A DNA stretch of 64,000 nucleotides from Paludibacteraceae bacterium (GTDB lineage: Bacteria > Bacteroidota > Bacteroidia > Bacteroidales > Paludibacteraceae), in assembly GCA_017446455.1 (NCBI GenBank), contig JAFSQV010000089.1, forward strand, positions 1 through 64,000, written 5' to 3'. Numbering within the stretch: the first letter of the stretch is position 1; each line of letters opens with the position of its first letter. Shown one piece after another: positions 51,443 through 61,123 of the stretch. The translations under genes and the position numbers were made by a program. The notes beneath the pieces were generated by a model that saw only the letters and a list, made by a program, of their open reading frames with translations, was not told the DNA's origin and did no database searches.

Positions 51443-53119
51443 TTAGTCTCCTAAACCTCTGTATTTTACTCGTTTGGGCTGACACGCCTCTTCGCCGAGT
51501 CGCATCTTCTTATTCTCCTCGTACTCCGAGTAACTGCCTTCGAACCAGAACACTTTCCCGTCGCCTTCGTAGGCCAGGATGTGCGTGCAGATACGGTTGA
51601 GGAACCAACGGTCGTGGCTGATCACTACGGCGCAGCCGGCGAAGTTCTCCAAACCTTCCTCCAACGCACGCAAGGTATTGACATCGATATCGTTCGTCGG
51701 CTCGTCGAGCAGCAGCACATTCGCTTCGCTCTTGAGCGTCAAGGCAAGATGCAGGCGGTTTCGTTCACCACCGGACAGCACACCGCATTTCTTCTCTTGG
51801 TCTGCGCCCGTGAAGTTAAAGCGACTCAAATACGCGCGCGCATTGATCTCGCGACCTGCTACACGGATGAACTCTGTACCGCCACTGATGGTCTCGAAAA
51901 CCGACTTGTTCGGGTCGATGTCGGTGTGCTGTTGGTCCACATAGCCGATCTTCACCGTCTCGCCCACACTGAACGTACCTTTGTCGGCTTTCTCCGAACC
52001 GATAATCATACGGAAGAGCGTGGTCTTGCCGGCTCCGTTCGGACCAATGACGCCTACGATGCCGTTGGGCGGTAACATGAAGTTCAGGTCCTCAAATAGC
52101 AGTCGGTCTCCAAACGATTTGGCGACACCTTCGGCGTTGATGACTTTATTACCCAAACGCGGACCGTTCGGAATAAAGATCTCCAGCTTCTCCTCGCGCT
52201 CTTTCTGCTCCTCGTTCAGCATGCGGTCGTAGGACTCCAGACGCGCTTTCTGCTTCGCATGCCTTGCTTTGGGCGCCATGCGGATCCACTCTAACTCGCG
52301 CTCAAGGGTCTTACGGCGCTTGGAAGCCTGTTTCTCTTCCTGCGCCATACGGTTCGTCTTCTGCTCCAACCAAGAGGAGTAGTTGCCTTTCCACGGAATA
52401 CCTTCGCCGCGGTCGAGTTCCAGAATCCAACCTGCTACATTGTCCAAGAAATAGCGGTCATGCGTGATACAGATCACCGTACCTGCGTATTGTTGCAGGT
52501 GTTGCTCCAACCAGTCAATCGACTCTGCATCCAGGTGGTTCGTCGGCTCGTCGAGCAACAGCACATCGGGTTGCTGCAGCAAGAGACGACACAGCGCTAC
52601 GCGGCGACGCTCACCTCCGGAGAGGGTAGTGACACTTGCGTCATCGGGTGGGCAACGTAAAGCGTCCATCGCGCGGTCGAGCTTCTGGTCGATATTCCAT
52701 GCATCGGCTGCGTCTAACTTATCCTGTAACTCCGCCTGGCGCGCCAATAACTTGTCGAAGTCCGCATCGGGTTCAGCAAAGGCCATGTTGATGTCGTCGT
52801 ACTCTTTGAGCATGTCCATGATTGGTTGGACACCTTCCTGAACGACCTCTCTTACGGTCTTGTTCGGATCGAGTTTCGGATCTTGCTCCAAGTAACCCAC
52901 ACTGTAACCGGGCGACCATACTACTTCTCCCTGATACTCTTTCTCTATGCCCGCGATGATCTTGAGCAGGGTCGATTTTCCTGCACCGTTCAAACCAATG
53001 ATACCGATCTTGGCACCATAGAAAAAACTCAGGTAGATATTCTTTAATACCTGTTTCTGAGGACCGAAACTCTTGTTCAGTCCCACCATTGAGAAAATAA
53101 TCTTCTTATCGTCTGCCAT
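51443..53119 (-). CDS. ettA: ABC-F translation factor EttA
   Basis: A 558-residue cytosolic ABC-F protein with two ATPase domains. Walker A is GLNGAGKST and GPNGAGKTT, signatures are LSGGERRR and LSGGERNR, and Walker B regions are LLLDEPTNHLD and LLLDEPTNDID. The inter-domain segment NRMAQEEKQASKRRKTLERE is typical. It binds the ribosomal E site and gates translation by energy status. ATG 53119 starts the conserved MADDKKIIFSM. Confidence 0.95.
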   Translation of the reverse strand: MADDKKIIFSMVGLNKSFGPQKQVLKNIYLSFFYGAKIGIIGLNGAGKSTLLKIIAGIEKEYQGEVVWSPGYSVGYLEQDPKLDPNKTVREVVQEGVQPIMDMLKEYDDINMAFAEPDADFDKLLARQAELQDKLDAADAWNIDQKLDRAMDALRCPPDDASVTTLSGGERRRVALCRLLLQQPDVLLLDEPTNHLDAESIDWLEQHLQQYAGTVICITHDRYFLDNVAGWILELDRGEGIPWKGNYSSWLEQKTNRMAQEEKQASKRRKTLERELEWIRMAPKARHAKQKARLESYDRMLNEEQKEREEKLEIFIPNGPRLGNKVINAEGVAKSFGDRLLFEDLNFMLPPNGIVGVIGPNGAGKTTLFRMIIGSEKADKGTFSVGETVKIGYVDQQHTDIDPNKSVFETISGGTEFIRVAGREINARAYLSRFNFTGADQEKKCGVLSGGERNRLHLALTLKSEANVLLLDEPTNDIDVNTLRALEEGLENFAGCAVVISHDRWFLNRICTHILAYEGDGKVFWFEGSYSEYEENKKMRLGEEACQPKRVKYRGLGD

Positions 53120-53121
53120 TT

Positions 53122-53149
53122 CTTTCAACTTTCAACTATCAACTTTCAA
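53122..53149 (-). repeat. Heptanucleotide tandem repeat at the folA-ettA junction
   Basis: CTTTCAA, CTTTCAA, CTATCAA, CTTTCAA, covering the spacer and the last codons of folA. Confidence 0.9.
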
Positions 53150-53636
53150 CTGCTTTCACGTACTCTGCGAACGTGAAAGCGTACGGGTTCTTATCATCAG
53201 CGCTGTGGCGCTCTGCGCTCAGCTGCTTCCAAATTTTCGGGTCAATCTCCGGGAAGAACGTATCGGCGTCTTCCCAAGAATGATGGATATGCGTAATATA
53301 GAGTTTGTCCGCGCGCTCCATCATTTGCCGGTACACCATGCCGCCGCCAATGACGAAGGCCTCTTCTTCACCATGAACGGCTTGCTCCATTTCATCCAAT
53401 GAATACACCGTCTCTGCGCCCTCGAAAGTCTTTCCCTTTACGTCGGTCAAGACGATATTCCTTCTGTTAGGCAGCGGGTGTTTCGGCAGCGACAGAAACG
53501 TTCGCTCACCCATCATTACTGTATGCCCGCTGGTGATCTCTTTGAAATGCTTCAAGTCCGCCGGCATGTGGCACAGCAGGTCACCTTTCTTGCCGATCGC
53601 ATAGTTCTCCGCGATCGCTACTATAATAGAAATCAT
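53139..53636 (-). CDS. folA: Dihydrofolate reductase
   Basis: A 165-residue enzyme of standard length: [20 protein letters not shown], the substrate-binding [24 protein letters not shown] and the NADPH loop [11 protein letters not shown]. It regenerates tetrahydrofolate after the ThyA reaction and follows thyA with a 4-nt overlap, the classical pairing. Confidence 0.97.
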   Translation of the reverse strand: MISIIVAIAENYAIGKKGDLLCHMPADLKHFKEITSGHTVMMGERTFLSLPKHPLPNRRNIVLTDVKGKTFEGAETVYSLDEMEQAVHGEEEAFVIGGGMVYRQMMERADKLYITHIHHSWEDADTFFPEIDPKIWKQLSAERHSADDKNPYAFTFAEYVKAVES

Positions 53637-54427
53637 ACGCTTACAACTCCTGCGATGTGAGGATGGGGATCGTACCCTTCCAATTGAAAGTCTTCGAATT
53701 GGAAACTGAAGAGATCTTTGACCTCAGGGTTAATAATCATTTTCGGCAGCGGTCGCGGTTCGCGCGTCAACTGCAACTTCACCTGCTCCAGGTGGTTCAA
53801 ATAGATATGTGCGTCGCCGAGTGTGTGTACGAAATCGCCGCATTGGAGCCCAGTCACTTGTGCCATCATTTGAAGGAGTAGAGCATACGACGCGATATTA
53901 AACGGAACACCGAGGAAAATATCAGCGCTGCGTTGATACAACTGCAAACTCAACTTACCGTCCGCTACATAGAACTGGAACAGACAGTGGCAAGGTGGCA
54001 GCGCCATCTTCTCCACTTCCGCCACATTCCACGCACTCACCATCATACGCCGGCTGTCGGGATTCTTTTTGATCATTTCCACGATATTCGCGATCTGGTC
54101 AATGGTACCACCATTATAGTCGGGCCAACTGCGCCACTGGTGACCATACACTGGTCCTAACTCGCCATTCTCATCCGCCCATTCGTTCCAGATACGCACG
54201 CCGTGCTCCTGCAAGTACTTCACGTTCGTGTCGCCTTGCAAGAACCACAAGAGTTCGTAGATGATGGACTTGAGGTGCAACTTCTTGGTGGTCAACAGCG
54301 GAAAACCGTCCTCCATCTTAAAGCGCATCTGATGACCGAACACAGAGATTGTTCCCGTGCCGGTTCTATCATGCTTCACCGTACCTTCTTCCAGTACGCG
54401 CTTACATAAGTCTAAATACTGTTTCAT
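53633..54427 (-). CDS. thyA: Thymidylate synthase
   Basis: A 264-residue enzyme of canonical ThyA length. The catalytic Cys is in [13 protein letters not shown], substrate residues in [20 protein letters not shown], and the C-terminal end is [14 protein letters not shown]. It makes dTMP from dUMP with methylene-tetrahydrofolate. Coupled to folA by overlapping ATGA. Confidence 0.99.
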   Translation of the reverse strand: MKQYLDLCKRVLEEGTVKHDRTGTGTISVFGHQMRFKMEDGFPLLTTKKLHLKSIIYELLWFLQGDTNVKYLQEHGVRIWNEWADENGELGPVYGHQWRSWPDYNGGTIDQIANIVEMIKKNPDSRRMMVSAWNVAEVEKMALPPCHCLFQFYVADGKLSLQLYQRSADIFLGVPFNIASYALLLQMMAQVTGLQCGDFVHTLGDAHIYLNHLEQVKLQLTREPRPLPKMIINPEVKDLFSFQFEDFQLEGYDPHPHIAGVVSV

Positions 54428-54461
54428 TATGCTATGTTGTTTGCCTCCGAAGGCTCTCCGG

Positions 54462-56510
54462 TTAATACAAATTATACGTCGTCTTGATCACCTTAAACTC
54501 CGTTCGGCGGTTTATTTGGTGACATATCTCCTGTTTGTCCGCCGGTAGCGTCAGGATATACGCTTCGTCCAGCACTTGATCGACCGGGAGCCACGGATAC
54601 TGCTTATTCAGCGCTTTATCTACCATCACCGGTTTGCTCTCTCCGTATCCCACCGGCGTGAGGCGCTCTTTCTCGATGCCGCGCGCGATGAGGTAGTCGC
54701 AACAGCTCTGTGCACGCTTCTGGGACAACTCGTTATTAAACTCGTCATTACCTTTCAAGTCGGTGTGCGCAGAGAGTTCAATGGTGATATTAGGGTTGTC
54801 GTTGAGCAACTTCACCAGACGGTCTAACTCCGTCTCCGAAGCTTTGGTCAATTCCCAGCGGCCGAACTCATAGAAGATATTCTCCATCTTTACCGGTCGC
54901 GAGATAGGACTCAACGCAAAATCCATCGTATAGGTCTTACTGTCCTTTAAGTCCAAGGTGTTCCATTGTTGCTTGGCATTTAGGAATCCGCGTGCTGTCG
55001 CCAACATGACGTACTTGACGTCCTTCTTGAGTTTGATCTTATAGGTTCCGTCTCGGCGGGCACTCACCTTACTGATCGTTCCGTCGCTGCCTACCAAGCG
55101 TAACTTTGCATCCGAGATAGGATTGCCTAACTCATCATTCACCGTTCCCTCCGCAATAAACTCCATTTCGGGCAACCAGAAGCGGTATATCTTATCAAAG
55201 CCTTTCTTGTCGCCTCTGTTGGACGAGAAGAATCCGTCTTGGCTGTTTCCCGCAAAAGTGATGCCGAAATCATCACCGATACCGTTGAAGGTCGGACCCA
55301 TGTTATAGAGCACCCAGATCGTCGTGTCTGTGCGCGTGATGTCTCTATAGGCCTTGAAGATATCCAAGCCGCCGTAGCCCGGATGACCGTTCGAAGCAAA
55401 ATACAACGAGCCGTCTTCGTGCACGTACGGAAACATTTCGTCGGCCGCGGTGTTGATACCTGCCCCTAAGGGCTGTACATTCACCCACTGGTCGCCGTCC
55501 AACTCTGCCATCCAGATATCTTTGCCTCCTTCACCACCCGGTGCGTCGCTTACGAAATAAAGCGTGTCGGCGGTGGCATTCAATGCCGGATGACCCACCG
55601 TGATCGAACTGTCGGCAAACAACTTCACTTCCTGCGGTTCGCTCCACTCACCACTCGCGCGCTCGCTGCGGTAGATCTTAGCACCTAAGTCTTTACCGTT
55701 GATAGGTTTCGAGTAGGTGAAATACATCGTACGACCGTCTTTGGTAAAACTGCACACACCGATCTCGGCATTCCCGGCCTGTTTGGTGGAGTCGTTCTGT
55801 TGCTCGCTCTCCGGAGAACCATACAATCCTTCTGCTAGCGAGATCTCGCCCCATTCACCGGCAGCGTTCTTACGCGTCTGGTATAGTTGGAAGAGTTGCT
55901 GCCCTGTTACATTGCTGGGGCGTTTTAACTTCTTCGTGCCTGTCTGCTTCTCCTGCCGGTTGCTGGTGAACATGATTGCATCCGTCTGATTGCCGATAAA
56001 CATCGGCGCGAAGTTGCCGGTGCGCTTTTGGTTAAACTCCTTCGCTTCGCTCGCTTTGTATCTCGAACCGTCTTTCTTCCATTCGTCGATCTTGCTGCAT
56101 GCGTACTTGCCCGCCCGCGCAATATAGTCATCCGGATGGGACTGCAAATAGAGATCGTAGCTCTTGGCTGCGTCTTTATACTTACCTTGGTATTGCAGCG
56201 CCAAGCCGGCGTTCAGGAAGACAGTAGAGTCGCGCAACTGGTATTTGCAACGCAAAGCGTTGTTGTAACAATTGACCGCACGGGGATTGTTCAAGATGCG
56301 GTAACACTCGCCCTGCTTGAAAGCCACATAGCCCTTCAACTCGCGATCGGTTTTGGTATTCAACCGGCTGTAACACTGCTTATACAGGTCCGCCGCATTG
56401 TAATACTCGCCGATAGCGAACTTCTTATCCGCCCGCTTCACGCGCTGTTGAATAGAGCAACTGCTCATCAACAGCGCCGCTAATAGTATGTAGATGATTT
56501 GCTTTCTCAT
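54462..56510 (-). CDS. porE: PorE-type OmpA-family lipoprotein of the type IX secretion system
   Basis: A 682-residue lipoprotein (lipobox LLMSSC, Cys18). The domain order matches PorE: TPR repeats (about 25-160), a WD40/PD40 propeller (about 170-465, with [13 protein letters not shown] and [20 protein letters not shown]), a carboxypeptidase-regulatory-like beta domain (about 470-550) and an OmpA C-terminal domain (about 560-682). The last has the peptidoglycan-binding pattern [19 protein letters not shown] and a late NRRTEFKVI. It would link the outer-membrane translocon to murein. Confidence 0.9.
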   Translation of the reverse strand: MRKQIIYILLAALLMSSCSIQQRVKRADKKFAIGEYYNAADLYKQCYSRLNTKTDRELKGYVAFKQGECYRILNNPRAVNCYNNALRCKYQLRDSTVFLNAGLALQYQGKYKDAAKSYDLYLQSHPDDYIARAGKYACSKIDEWKKDGSRYKASEAKEFNQKRTGNFAPMFIGNQTDAIMFTSNRQEKQTGTKKLKRPSNVTGQQLFQLYQTRKNAAGEWGEISLAEGLYGSPESEQQNDSTKQAGNAEIGVCSFTKDGRTMYFTYSKPINGKDLGAKIYRSERASGEWSEPQEVKLFADSSITVGHPALNATADTLYFVSDAPGGEGGKDIWMAELDGDQWVNVQPLGAGINTAADEMFPYVHEDGSLYFASNGHPGYGGLDIFKAYRDITRTDTTIWVLYNMGPTFNGIGDDFGITFAGNSQDGFFSSNRGDKKGFDKIYRFWLPEMEFIAEGTVNDELGNPISDAKLRLVGSDGTISKVSARRDGTYKIKLKKDVKYVMLATARGFLNAKQQWNTLDLKDSKTYTMDFALSPISRPVKMENIFYEFGRWELTKASETELDRLVKLLNDNPNITIELSAHTDLKGNDEFNNELSQKRAQSCCDYLIARGIEKERLTPVGYGESKPVMVDKALNKQYPWLPVDQVLDEAYILTLPADKQEICHQINRRTEFKVIKTTYNLY

Positions 56511-56540
56511 AGGTCTACCTAGGTCCTCCTAGGTCATCCT
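56511..56540 (-). repeat. 10-bp tandem repeat at the DUF1015-porE junction
   Basis: AGGTCTACCT, AGGTCCTCCT, AGGTCATCCT, running from the porE start codon over the DUF1015 stop codon. Confidence 0.88.
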
Positions 56541-57799
56541 AGTTCGTGAATGACTAATCCACTTCTCAGTTTTGGCTCGAACCATGTGGTTTTCGGAGGC
56601 ATGATGTTTCCGCTGTCTGCGATGTCGATGATCTGCTGCATGGTAACAGGGTAGAGTGCCAGCGCCACTTTCATTTCGCCGCTATCCACTCTGCGCTTTA
56701 ATTCACCGAGTCCGCGGATACCACCTACGAAGTCAATACGCTTGTCGGATCGCAGATCCTTAATACCTAAGATCTTATCCAAGATCAAGTTACTCGAGAT
56801 GGTGACATCCAAGACGCCAATCGGGTCTGCATCGTTGTATCTTCCTTCTTTGGCCCTCAACGAATACCAGTGTCCGTCCAGATAGAGGCTGAAATTATGC
56901 AAGCGCTGCGGCTTATAGATCTCCGTGCCTTTGTCTTCTATCTCGAAATCCTCGGCTACTTTCTCCAAGAATGCCTCGCTGCTCAGCCCGTTCAGGTCTT
57001 TCACCACGCGGTTATAGTCGATAATATTGAGTTGGTTGTCCGGGAAGCACACCGCAAGGAAGAAATTAAACTCCGCCTCATTGTCGCCGGTTGCTTTTTG
57101 CTTCTCTGCGCCGACGCCTGCTGCGGCTGCACTTCTGTGGTGACCATCCGCGATGTACATCGCCGGGATCTGAGCAAAGATATTGGTGATCTGCTCGATC
57201 GTCGCCTGGTCGTCAATCACCCAGAAGGTATGTCTAAATCCTTCCGGCGCAGCCACAAAGTCGTACTCGGGCTTGCCGGCGCATACGCGCGCAATGAGAC
57301 CATCCAGATCGTCTCGGTGCGGGTACGCAAAGAAAACCGGCTCCATGTTCGCGTTCAACACACGTACATGCTTCTTGCGGTCTTCCTCTTTGTCGCGACG
57401 CGTCAACTCATGCTTCTTGATGCGTCCCTCCAAATAGTCATCCACCCATGCACCGACCACCAATCCGTATTGTGTCTTCTCTTTGCCTCCTGACAGCGGA
57501 TTATCGGCCAAGATTGTCTGGGCATAGACGTAATACCGCTCTTCCTGATCCTGCACCAACCATCCTTCTGCCTTGAACTCGGCAAATTGTAGTGCAGCTG
57601 CCTCATAGACACGCGGATCGTGTTCATCAAGCATAGGCTCAAAATTGATCTCCGGCTTGATGATATGATACAGACTCTTCGGGTTGCCGGCCGCCTCTTT
57701 GCGTGCCTCTTCCGAATTCAATACATCGTACGGACGGCTACTGACTTGTTCTACCAAGTCCTTCGGCGGCCGAATACCCTTAAAAGGTTTGATTCTCAT
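56534..57799 (-). CDS. DUF1015 family protein
   Basis: A 421-residue cytosolic protein of the DUF1015 family. Family blocks: FKGIRPPKDLVEQVSSRPYD at the N-terminus, the conserved YIADGHHRSAAA (about 214-225), and a C-terminal GGIRGLGELKRRVDSG followed by PPKTTWFEPKLRSGL. Biochemical function is not established. The C-terminal ELG is encoded within a 10-bp repeat shared with the spacer to porE. Confidence 0.9.
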   Translation of the reverse strand: MRIKPFKGIRPPKDLVEQVSSRPYDVLNSEEARKEAAGNPKSLYHIIKPEINFEPMLDEHDPRVYEAAALQFAEFKAEGWLVQDQEERYYVYAQTILADNPLSGGKEKTQYGLVVGAWVDDYLEGRIKKHELTRRDKEEDRKKHVRVLNANMEPVFFAYPHRDDLDGLIARVCAGKPEYDFVAAPEGFRHTFWVIDDQATIEQITNIFAQIPAMYIADGHHRSAAAAGVGAEKQKATGDNEAEFNFFLAVCFPDNQLNIIDYNRVVKDLNGLSSEAFLEKVAEDFEIEDKGTEIYKPQRLHNFSLYLDGHWYSLRAKEGRYNDADPIGVLDVTISSNLILDKILGIKDLRSDKRIDFVGGIRGLGELKRRVDSGEMKVALALYPVTMQQIIDIADSGNIMPPKTTWFEPKLRSGLVIHELG

Positions 57800-57836
57800 A
57801 AACTCAGGTTATTCTGATGATTTGGAATACTCGTAA

Positions 57837-58205
57837 TTACTTCGCCGGAGCTTTCGGAGCCTCGGTGCTACCCATCGCGCAAGAACCATTGAACAATGCG
57901 CCCGGTTCAACGATCAAGGTCTTAGTCTGTACTTCGCCGTGGATCTTACCACTGGTGCGCAGCGACAACTGCTGGTGACAATTGATCTTACCGTCTAACA
58001 AACCTAAGATCTCTGCGTTTTGGCATACGATCGTGCCTTTGACGCGACCGGCCTCACCAATGACGACCTTGCCGCTACAATTCAAATCACCTTCAATCAG
58101 ACCGTCGATGCGAAAATCGCTGTCTGCCGTGATGGTACCTACAATCTTACTGCCTGCGGTTAACGCATTGAACATTAATCCGCTCTGTTGTTTCTCATTA
58201 GCCAT
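57837..58205 (-). CDS. Bactofilin
   Basis: A 122-residue bactofilin-family (DUF583) cytoskeletal protein. The core is a right-handed beta-helix visible as short repeats (TADSDFRIDGLIEGDLNCSG, then KVVIGEAGRVKGTIVCQNAE). The tail is Ala/Pro/Lys-rich. Bactofilins polymerise without nucleotide and organise envelope synthesis or cell shape. It has its own promoter at 58246-58277. Confidence 0.92.
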   Translation of the reverse strand: MANEKQQSGLMFNALTAGSKIVGTITADSDFRIDGLIEGDLNCSGKVVIGEAGRVKGTIVCQNAEILGLLDGKINCHQQLSLRTSGKIHGEVQTKTLIVEPGALFNGSCAMGSTEAPKAPAK

Positions 58206-58245
58206 AATATCTCAATTTTTTAATGTATTTCACAAAATTAGCGTG

Positions 58246-58277
58246 CAAAGATACAAATTCTATTTCACATACGCAAG
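58246..58277 (-). promoter_or_regulatory. Promoter of the bactofilin gene
   Basis: Minus strand CTTG (58277-58274), 20 nt, TATCTTTG (58253-58246). Confidence 0.7.
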
Positions 58278-58337
58278 TACGCGCGCACTTTTTTAGTAAA
58301 AAAAGCACAAAAGGCACTAAAAACGAAAAATTTTTCA

Positions 58338-58376
58338 CTTTCAACTTTCCACTTTCAACTTTTTTGTGTACCTTTG
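58338..58376 (+). promoter_or_regulatory. Promoter built over a heptanucleotide repeat
   Basis: TACCTTTG (58369-58376) is a good -7 box. The expected -33 region (about 58345-58348) falls in a 7-bp repeat (CTTTCAA, CTTTCCA, CTTTCAA; 58338-58358), so its TTTC stands in for TTTG. Confidence 0.55.
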
Positions 58377-58397
58377 CATGCTCTTTTGTGCGCAAAA

Positions 58398-58604
58398 ATG
58401 AAAATGATACTCGTCATAGCCCTGATCGCGGTCGCGATAATCCTCCTCTCAATAGGGGTGATTTTTCGTAGTGACCACTCTTTTCGCTCGCAACATATAC
58501 ATGAGAACGAGCGGATGCGCGAAGACCATATTCATTGCTCGACCGCGCAGGATAAAGAGCTAAGACGCAAGAAAAAGCATCAAATAAACACTAAAAAATT
58601 ATAA
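58398..58604 (+). CDS. Small single-pass membrane protein
   Basis: A 68-residue protein: one N-terminal membrane helix (MILVIALIAVAIILLSIGVI), then a polar His/Arg-rich segment with the conserved-looking CSTAQDKELRRKKK. ATG 58398 places the helix at the N-terminus; an upstream ATG at 58374 overlaps the -7 box. It lies 5 nt before the OmpH-like gene. Similar short proteins occur in Bacteroidales; function unknown. Confidence 0.65.
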   Translation: MKMILVIALIAVAIILLSIGVIFRSDHSFRSQHIHENERMREDHIHCSTAQDKELRRKKKHQINTKKL

Positions 58605-58609
58605 CACTT

Positions 58610-59236
58610 ATGAACAAAATCACTATTATCATTGAATCGATTTTGACAGCAGCTGTTGTTGCCCTGTTCGTACTCTTCTTTACGGTTAATCCGCACGCAA
58701 AAAAAGTCAACCATGACGAGATTGTTGCGAGCGGAGAACTGATGCCTATTGCTATCATCAACACGGATTCGATCCTCAAGCACTACACCCTCGCGGTTGA
58801 GGCTTCGGAAAAACTCATGTCAAGTTATGAGGAGTCTACCGTAAAATTGGACACCAAGGCCAAATCCTTGCAGAAAGAGGCAGAGACCTTCCAAAAAGAT
58901 GTCATGGACTTCCAGCGCAAGGTAGAAGCGAATGCTTTCCTCAGCCGCGAGCGCGCAGAGAGCGAGCAGGCTCGTTTACAGAAGAAAGAGCAGCAACTGA
59001 TGGCAAAGCAGCAGGATCTGGAGAACCTCCGTCAGAAACTCAGTGCCGACTTCATGGACGAGCAGGCAGCGCTGACCCAACAACTCCAAGACTCCATCCA
59101 GGCCTACCTGCGTGAATTCAATGCGGACGGCCGCTACCACCTCGTCGTTAACGACGCTATACTGCTGAATAAAGTAGCTGGTTATGACATCACCGACGAA
59201 GTAATTGAGGGTCTCAATGCACGCAACCAGAAGTAA
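58610..59236 (+). CDS. OmpH/Skp-like periplasmic chaperone family protein
   Basis: A 208-residue protein. A signal or anchor helix (about 4-27) is followed by the OmpH/Skp start pattern IAIINTDSILKHYTLAVEAS. Two long helices about 70-165 (KAKSLQKEAETFQKDVMDFQ and similar) form the tentacle-like coiled coil, and a C-terminal strand (YHLVVNDAILLNKV) closes the fold. Skp-type proteins hold outer-membrane proteins in the periplasm; here the uncleaved-looking helix may anchor it. It overlaps the following barrel gene by 20 nt. Confidence 0.85.
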   Translation: MNKITIIIESILTAAVVALFVLFFTVNPHAKKVNHDEIVASGELMPIAIINTDSILKHYTLAVEASEKLMSSYEESTVKLDTKAKSLQKEAETFQKDVMDFQRKVEANAFLSRERAESEQARLQKKEQQLMAKQQDLENLRQKLSADFMDEQAALTQQLQDSIQAYLREFNADGRYHLVVNDAILLNKVAGYDITDEVIEGLNARNQK

Positions 59237-61091
59237 AATAGTTCTTATTGCGCTGGTGTTTATGTTTTTGGCTTTGCCAAAAGCATATGCTCAGCGTATC
59301 CCGCAGGCCATAGAGTACACGGAAATCTATGATTTCCTCGAGGAACTCACCACCGACGGAATCATCCGCTCCAATGCGGCGATTAAGCCCTATACGCGGG
59401 ACTACATCGCGCGGCTGTTGGTCGAGGCGCAGAGCAAAGATTCGCTGCTCAATAAGCGTCAGCGCGATGACTTGCAGTTCTATCTGCAGGACTATGCGCT
59501 GGAGTGCGACACGCTGCCGGTATACTATAGTTACGGTCATCGTCATGTGACGCAGTGGATCACACCGGTGTCGAACCTCTCGCTGGCCGATCCGTCCTTG
59601 CATATCTTGACTAAAGACAAAGTCTTTAAGATGCGCGTGCGTCCGATCTTAGGCATGGACTTGTACGCCAACAAAAACGGACTGCTCCAGCATCGTTGGT
59701 TTGGTATCGACATCCAGATGGACATTGCCAAGCACCTATCTATCTGGGGTTCTATTCGCGATAACAGTTGGGGTGGACAAGGAGTAAAAGATTCGAAAAT
59801 CCATTTCGGTTGGACGCGAGTAGGGAGTGGTGAACTATCCTATTTGGTCGGTGCGCCGGCACTGAATAACATCCCCGGTGTGCAGTACAAAGAAGCCAAT
59901 TACGGTGGTGATTTCTCCGACTCGCGCGGCGGTATCTCCCTCTACACTTGGTGGGGCTCTATCGGTGTACAACGTGAGCGCATCACCTGGGGCGACGCAC
60001 AGCACTGCTCGAACATCCTCTCGGCGCACAATCCTGCTGTGCCGATGGTGACCCTTCAACTCACGCCCTGTAAATGGTTTCAATTCGACTATTTCCATGC
60101 ATGGTTGCCCTCGAACGTGATTGACTCGACCTATTATTATGTCGAGAAAGTCAGCGAAGGCGTCACGGAACGCGAGTACCGCCCGGCCAACAAATTTATG
60201 GCGGCGAACATGTTCACGTTCATGCCTTGCAAATACGTGCAATTCAGCTTCGGAAATTCGATTGTTTACGCAGAGCGTAATGTGCAGGCGGCGTACTTCA
60301 TTCCGATCGCCTTCTTCAAGTCTTTGGACCACCTCTTAACGAAGGGGCTTCACTCCGAGAACCAGAATTCGCAAGTTTTTGCGACTATAACTGTGCGTCC
60401 GACGGACCACCTCCGTCTCTACGGTTCGTTCTTCCTGGATGAGTTTAAGTTCGCGCGTCTTGCTCCCTCCAATCCGGAGAAGAATCCGATCTCTTACCTC
60501 GTTGGCTTTAACTGGAGCGGTTGGCCGGTCAAAGGACTCGCTCTCCGCGGAGAGTTCACACGCTCTTACATCGCTTGTTACTCGCATTCTATCAAGGTCT
60601 TGGACTACACCTCCAACTCTTTCAATATGGGTCATTATATGGGTGACAACGCGCAGAGTATCTTCGTACAACTGTCCTATCGCCCGACGCGTAGTTTGCG
60701 TCTTATGTTGGACTATACCGGCGATACAAAGTATCGCGCATACGATTATTTCCGCGATTACATAGCGGGTACACGGCACACCGACTACCCGACCATTGCC
60801 CAGAAACCCTTCAGCGAGAAGATTTGGAAAAGCGACATCATTGGTTTCCACGCCGTGTATGAGGTCTTCAACAACTGCTATGCGCACGTTGACTTCGAGT
60901 ACTCGAATGTCCGCGCCTTTGCGCCCACCTCGGAGCGTATCCCGTCGGAGGACCGCGGATGGAACGCGGACGGCACATCCATGAACCTCGCGGGCGATGA
61001 ACTCAAAGAGTATTACTTAAATAAATATACCCCTGTTTATCTGCAGGGACAAAAATTCACCTTCACCTGCGGACTAAGTTTTGGATTCTAA
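59217..61091 (+). CDS. Outer-membrane beta-barrel protein (possibly Wzi-like)
   Basis: A 624-residue secreted protein (signal peptide ends PKAYA). A helical N-terminal part (YTEIYDFLEELTTDGIIRSN) precedes repeated amphipathic strands (HRWFGIDIQMDIAKHLSIWG, GGISLYTWWGSIGVQRERIT) and a terminal Phe in TCGLSFGF, typical of outer-membrane barrels. The overall pattern recalls Bacteroidales 'capsule assembly Wzi' proteins, but I would not assign that firmly. It follows an OmpH-like chaperone gene with which it is translationally coupled. Confidence 0.65.
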   Translation: MHATRSKIVLIALVFMFLALPKAYAQRIPQAIEYTEIYDFLEELTTDGIIRSNAAIKPYTRDYIARLLVEAQSKDSLLNKRQRDDLQFYLQDYALECDTLPVYYSYGHRHVTQWITPVSNLSLADPSLHILTKDKVFKMRVRPILGMDLYANKNGLLQHRWFGIDIQMDIAKHLSIWGSIRDNSWGGQGVKDSKIHFGWTRVGSGELSYLVGAPALNNIPGVQYKEANYGGDFSDSRGGISLYTWWGSIGVQRERITWGDAQHCSNILSAHNPAVPMVTLQLTPCKWFQFDYFHAWLPSNVIDSTYYYVEKVSEGVTEREYRPANKFMAANMFTFMPCKYVQFSFGNSIVYAERNVQAAYFIPIAFFKSLDHLLTKGLHSENQNSQVFATITVRPTDHLRLYGSFFLDEFKFARLAPSNPEKNPISYLVGFNWSGWPVKGLALRGEFTRSYIACYSHSIKVLDYTSNSFNMGHYMGDNAQSIFVQLSYRPTRSLRLMLDYTGDTKYRAYDYFRDYIAGTRHTDYPTIAQKPFSEKIWKSDIIGFHAVYEVFNNCYAHVDFEYSNVRAFAPTSERIPSEDRGWNADGTSMNLAGDELKEYYLNKYTPVYLQGQKFTFTCGLSFGF

Positions 61092-61095
61092 AAAA

Positions 61096-61123
61096 ATGAG
61101 AAAGGTTAGTACGCCTTTCTCAT
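61096..61123. terminator. Bidirectional terminator between barrel and GT2 genes
   Basis: ATGAGAAAGG (61096-61105), 8-nt loop, CCTTTCTCAT (61114-61123), with A- and T-runs. The GT2 stop codon lies in the loop. Confidence 0.9.
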
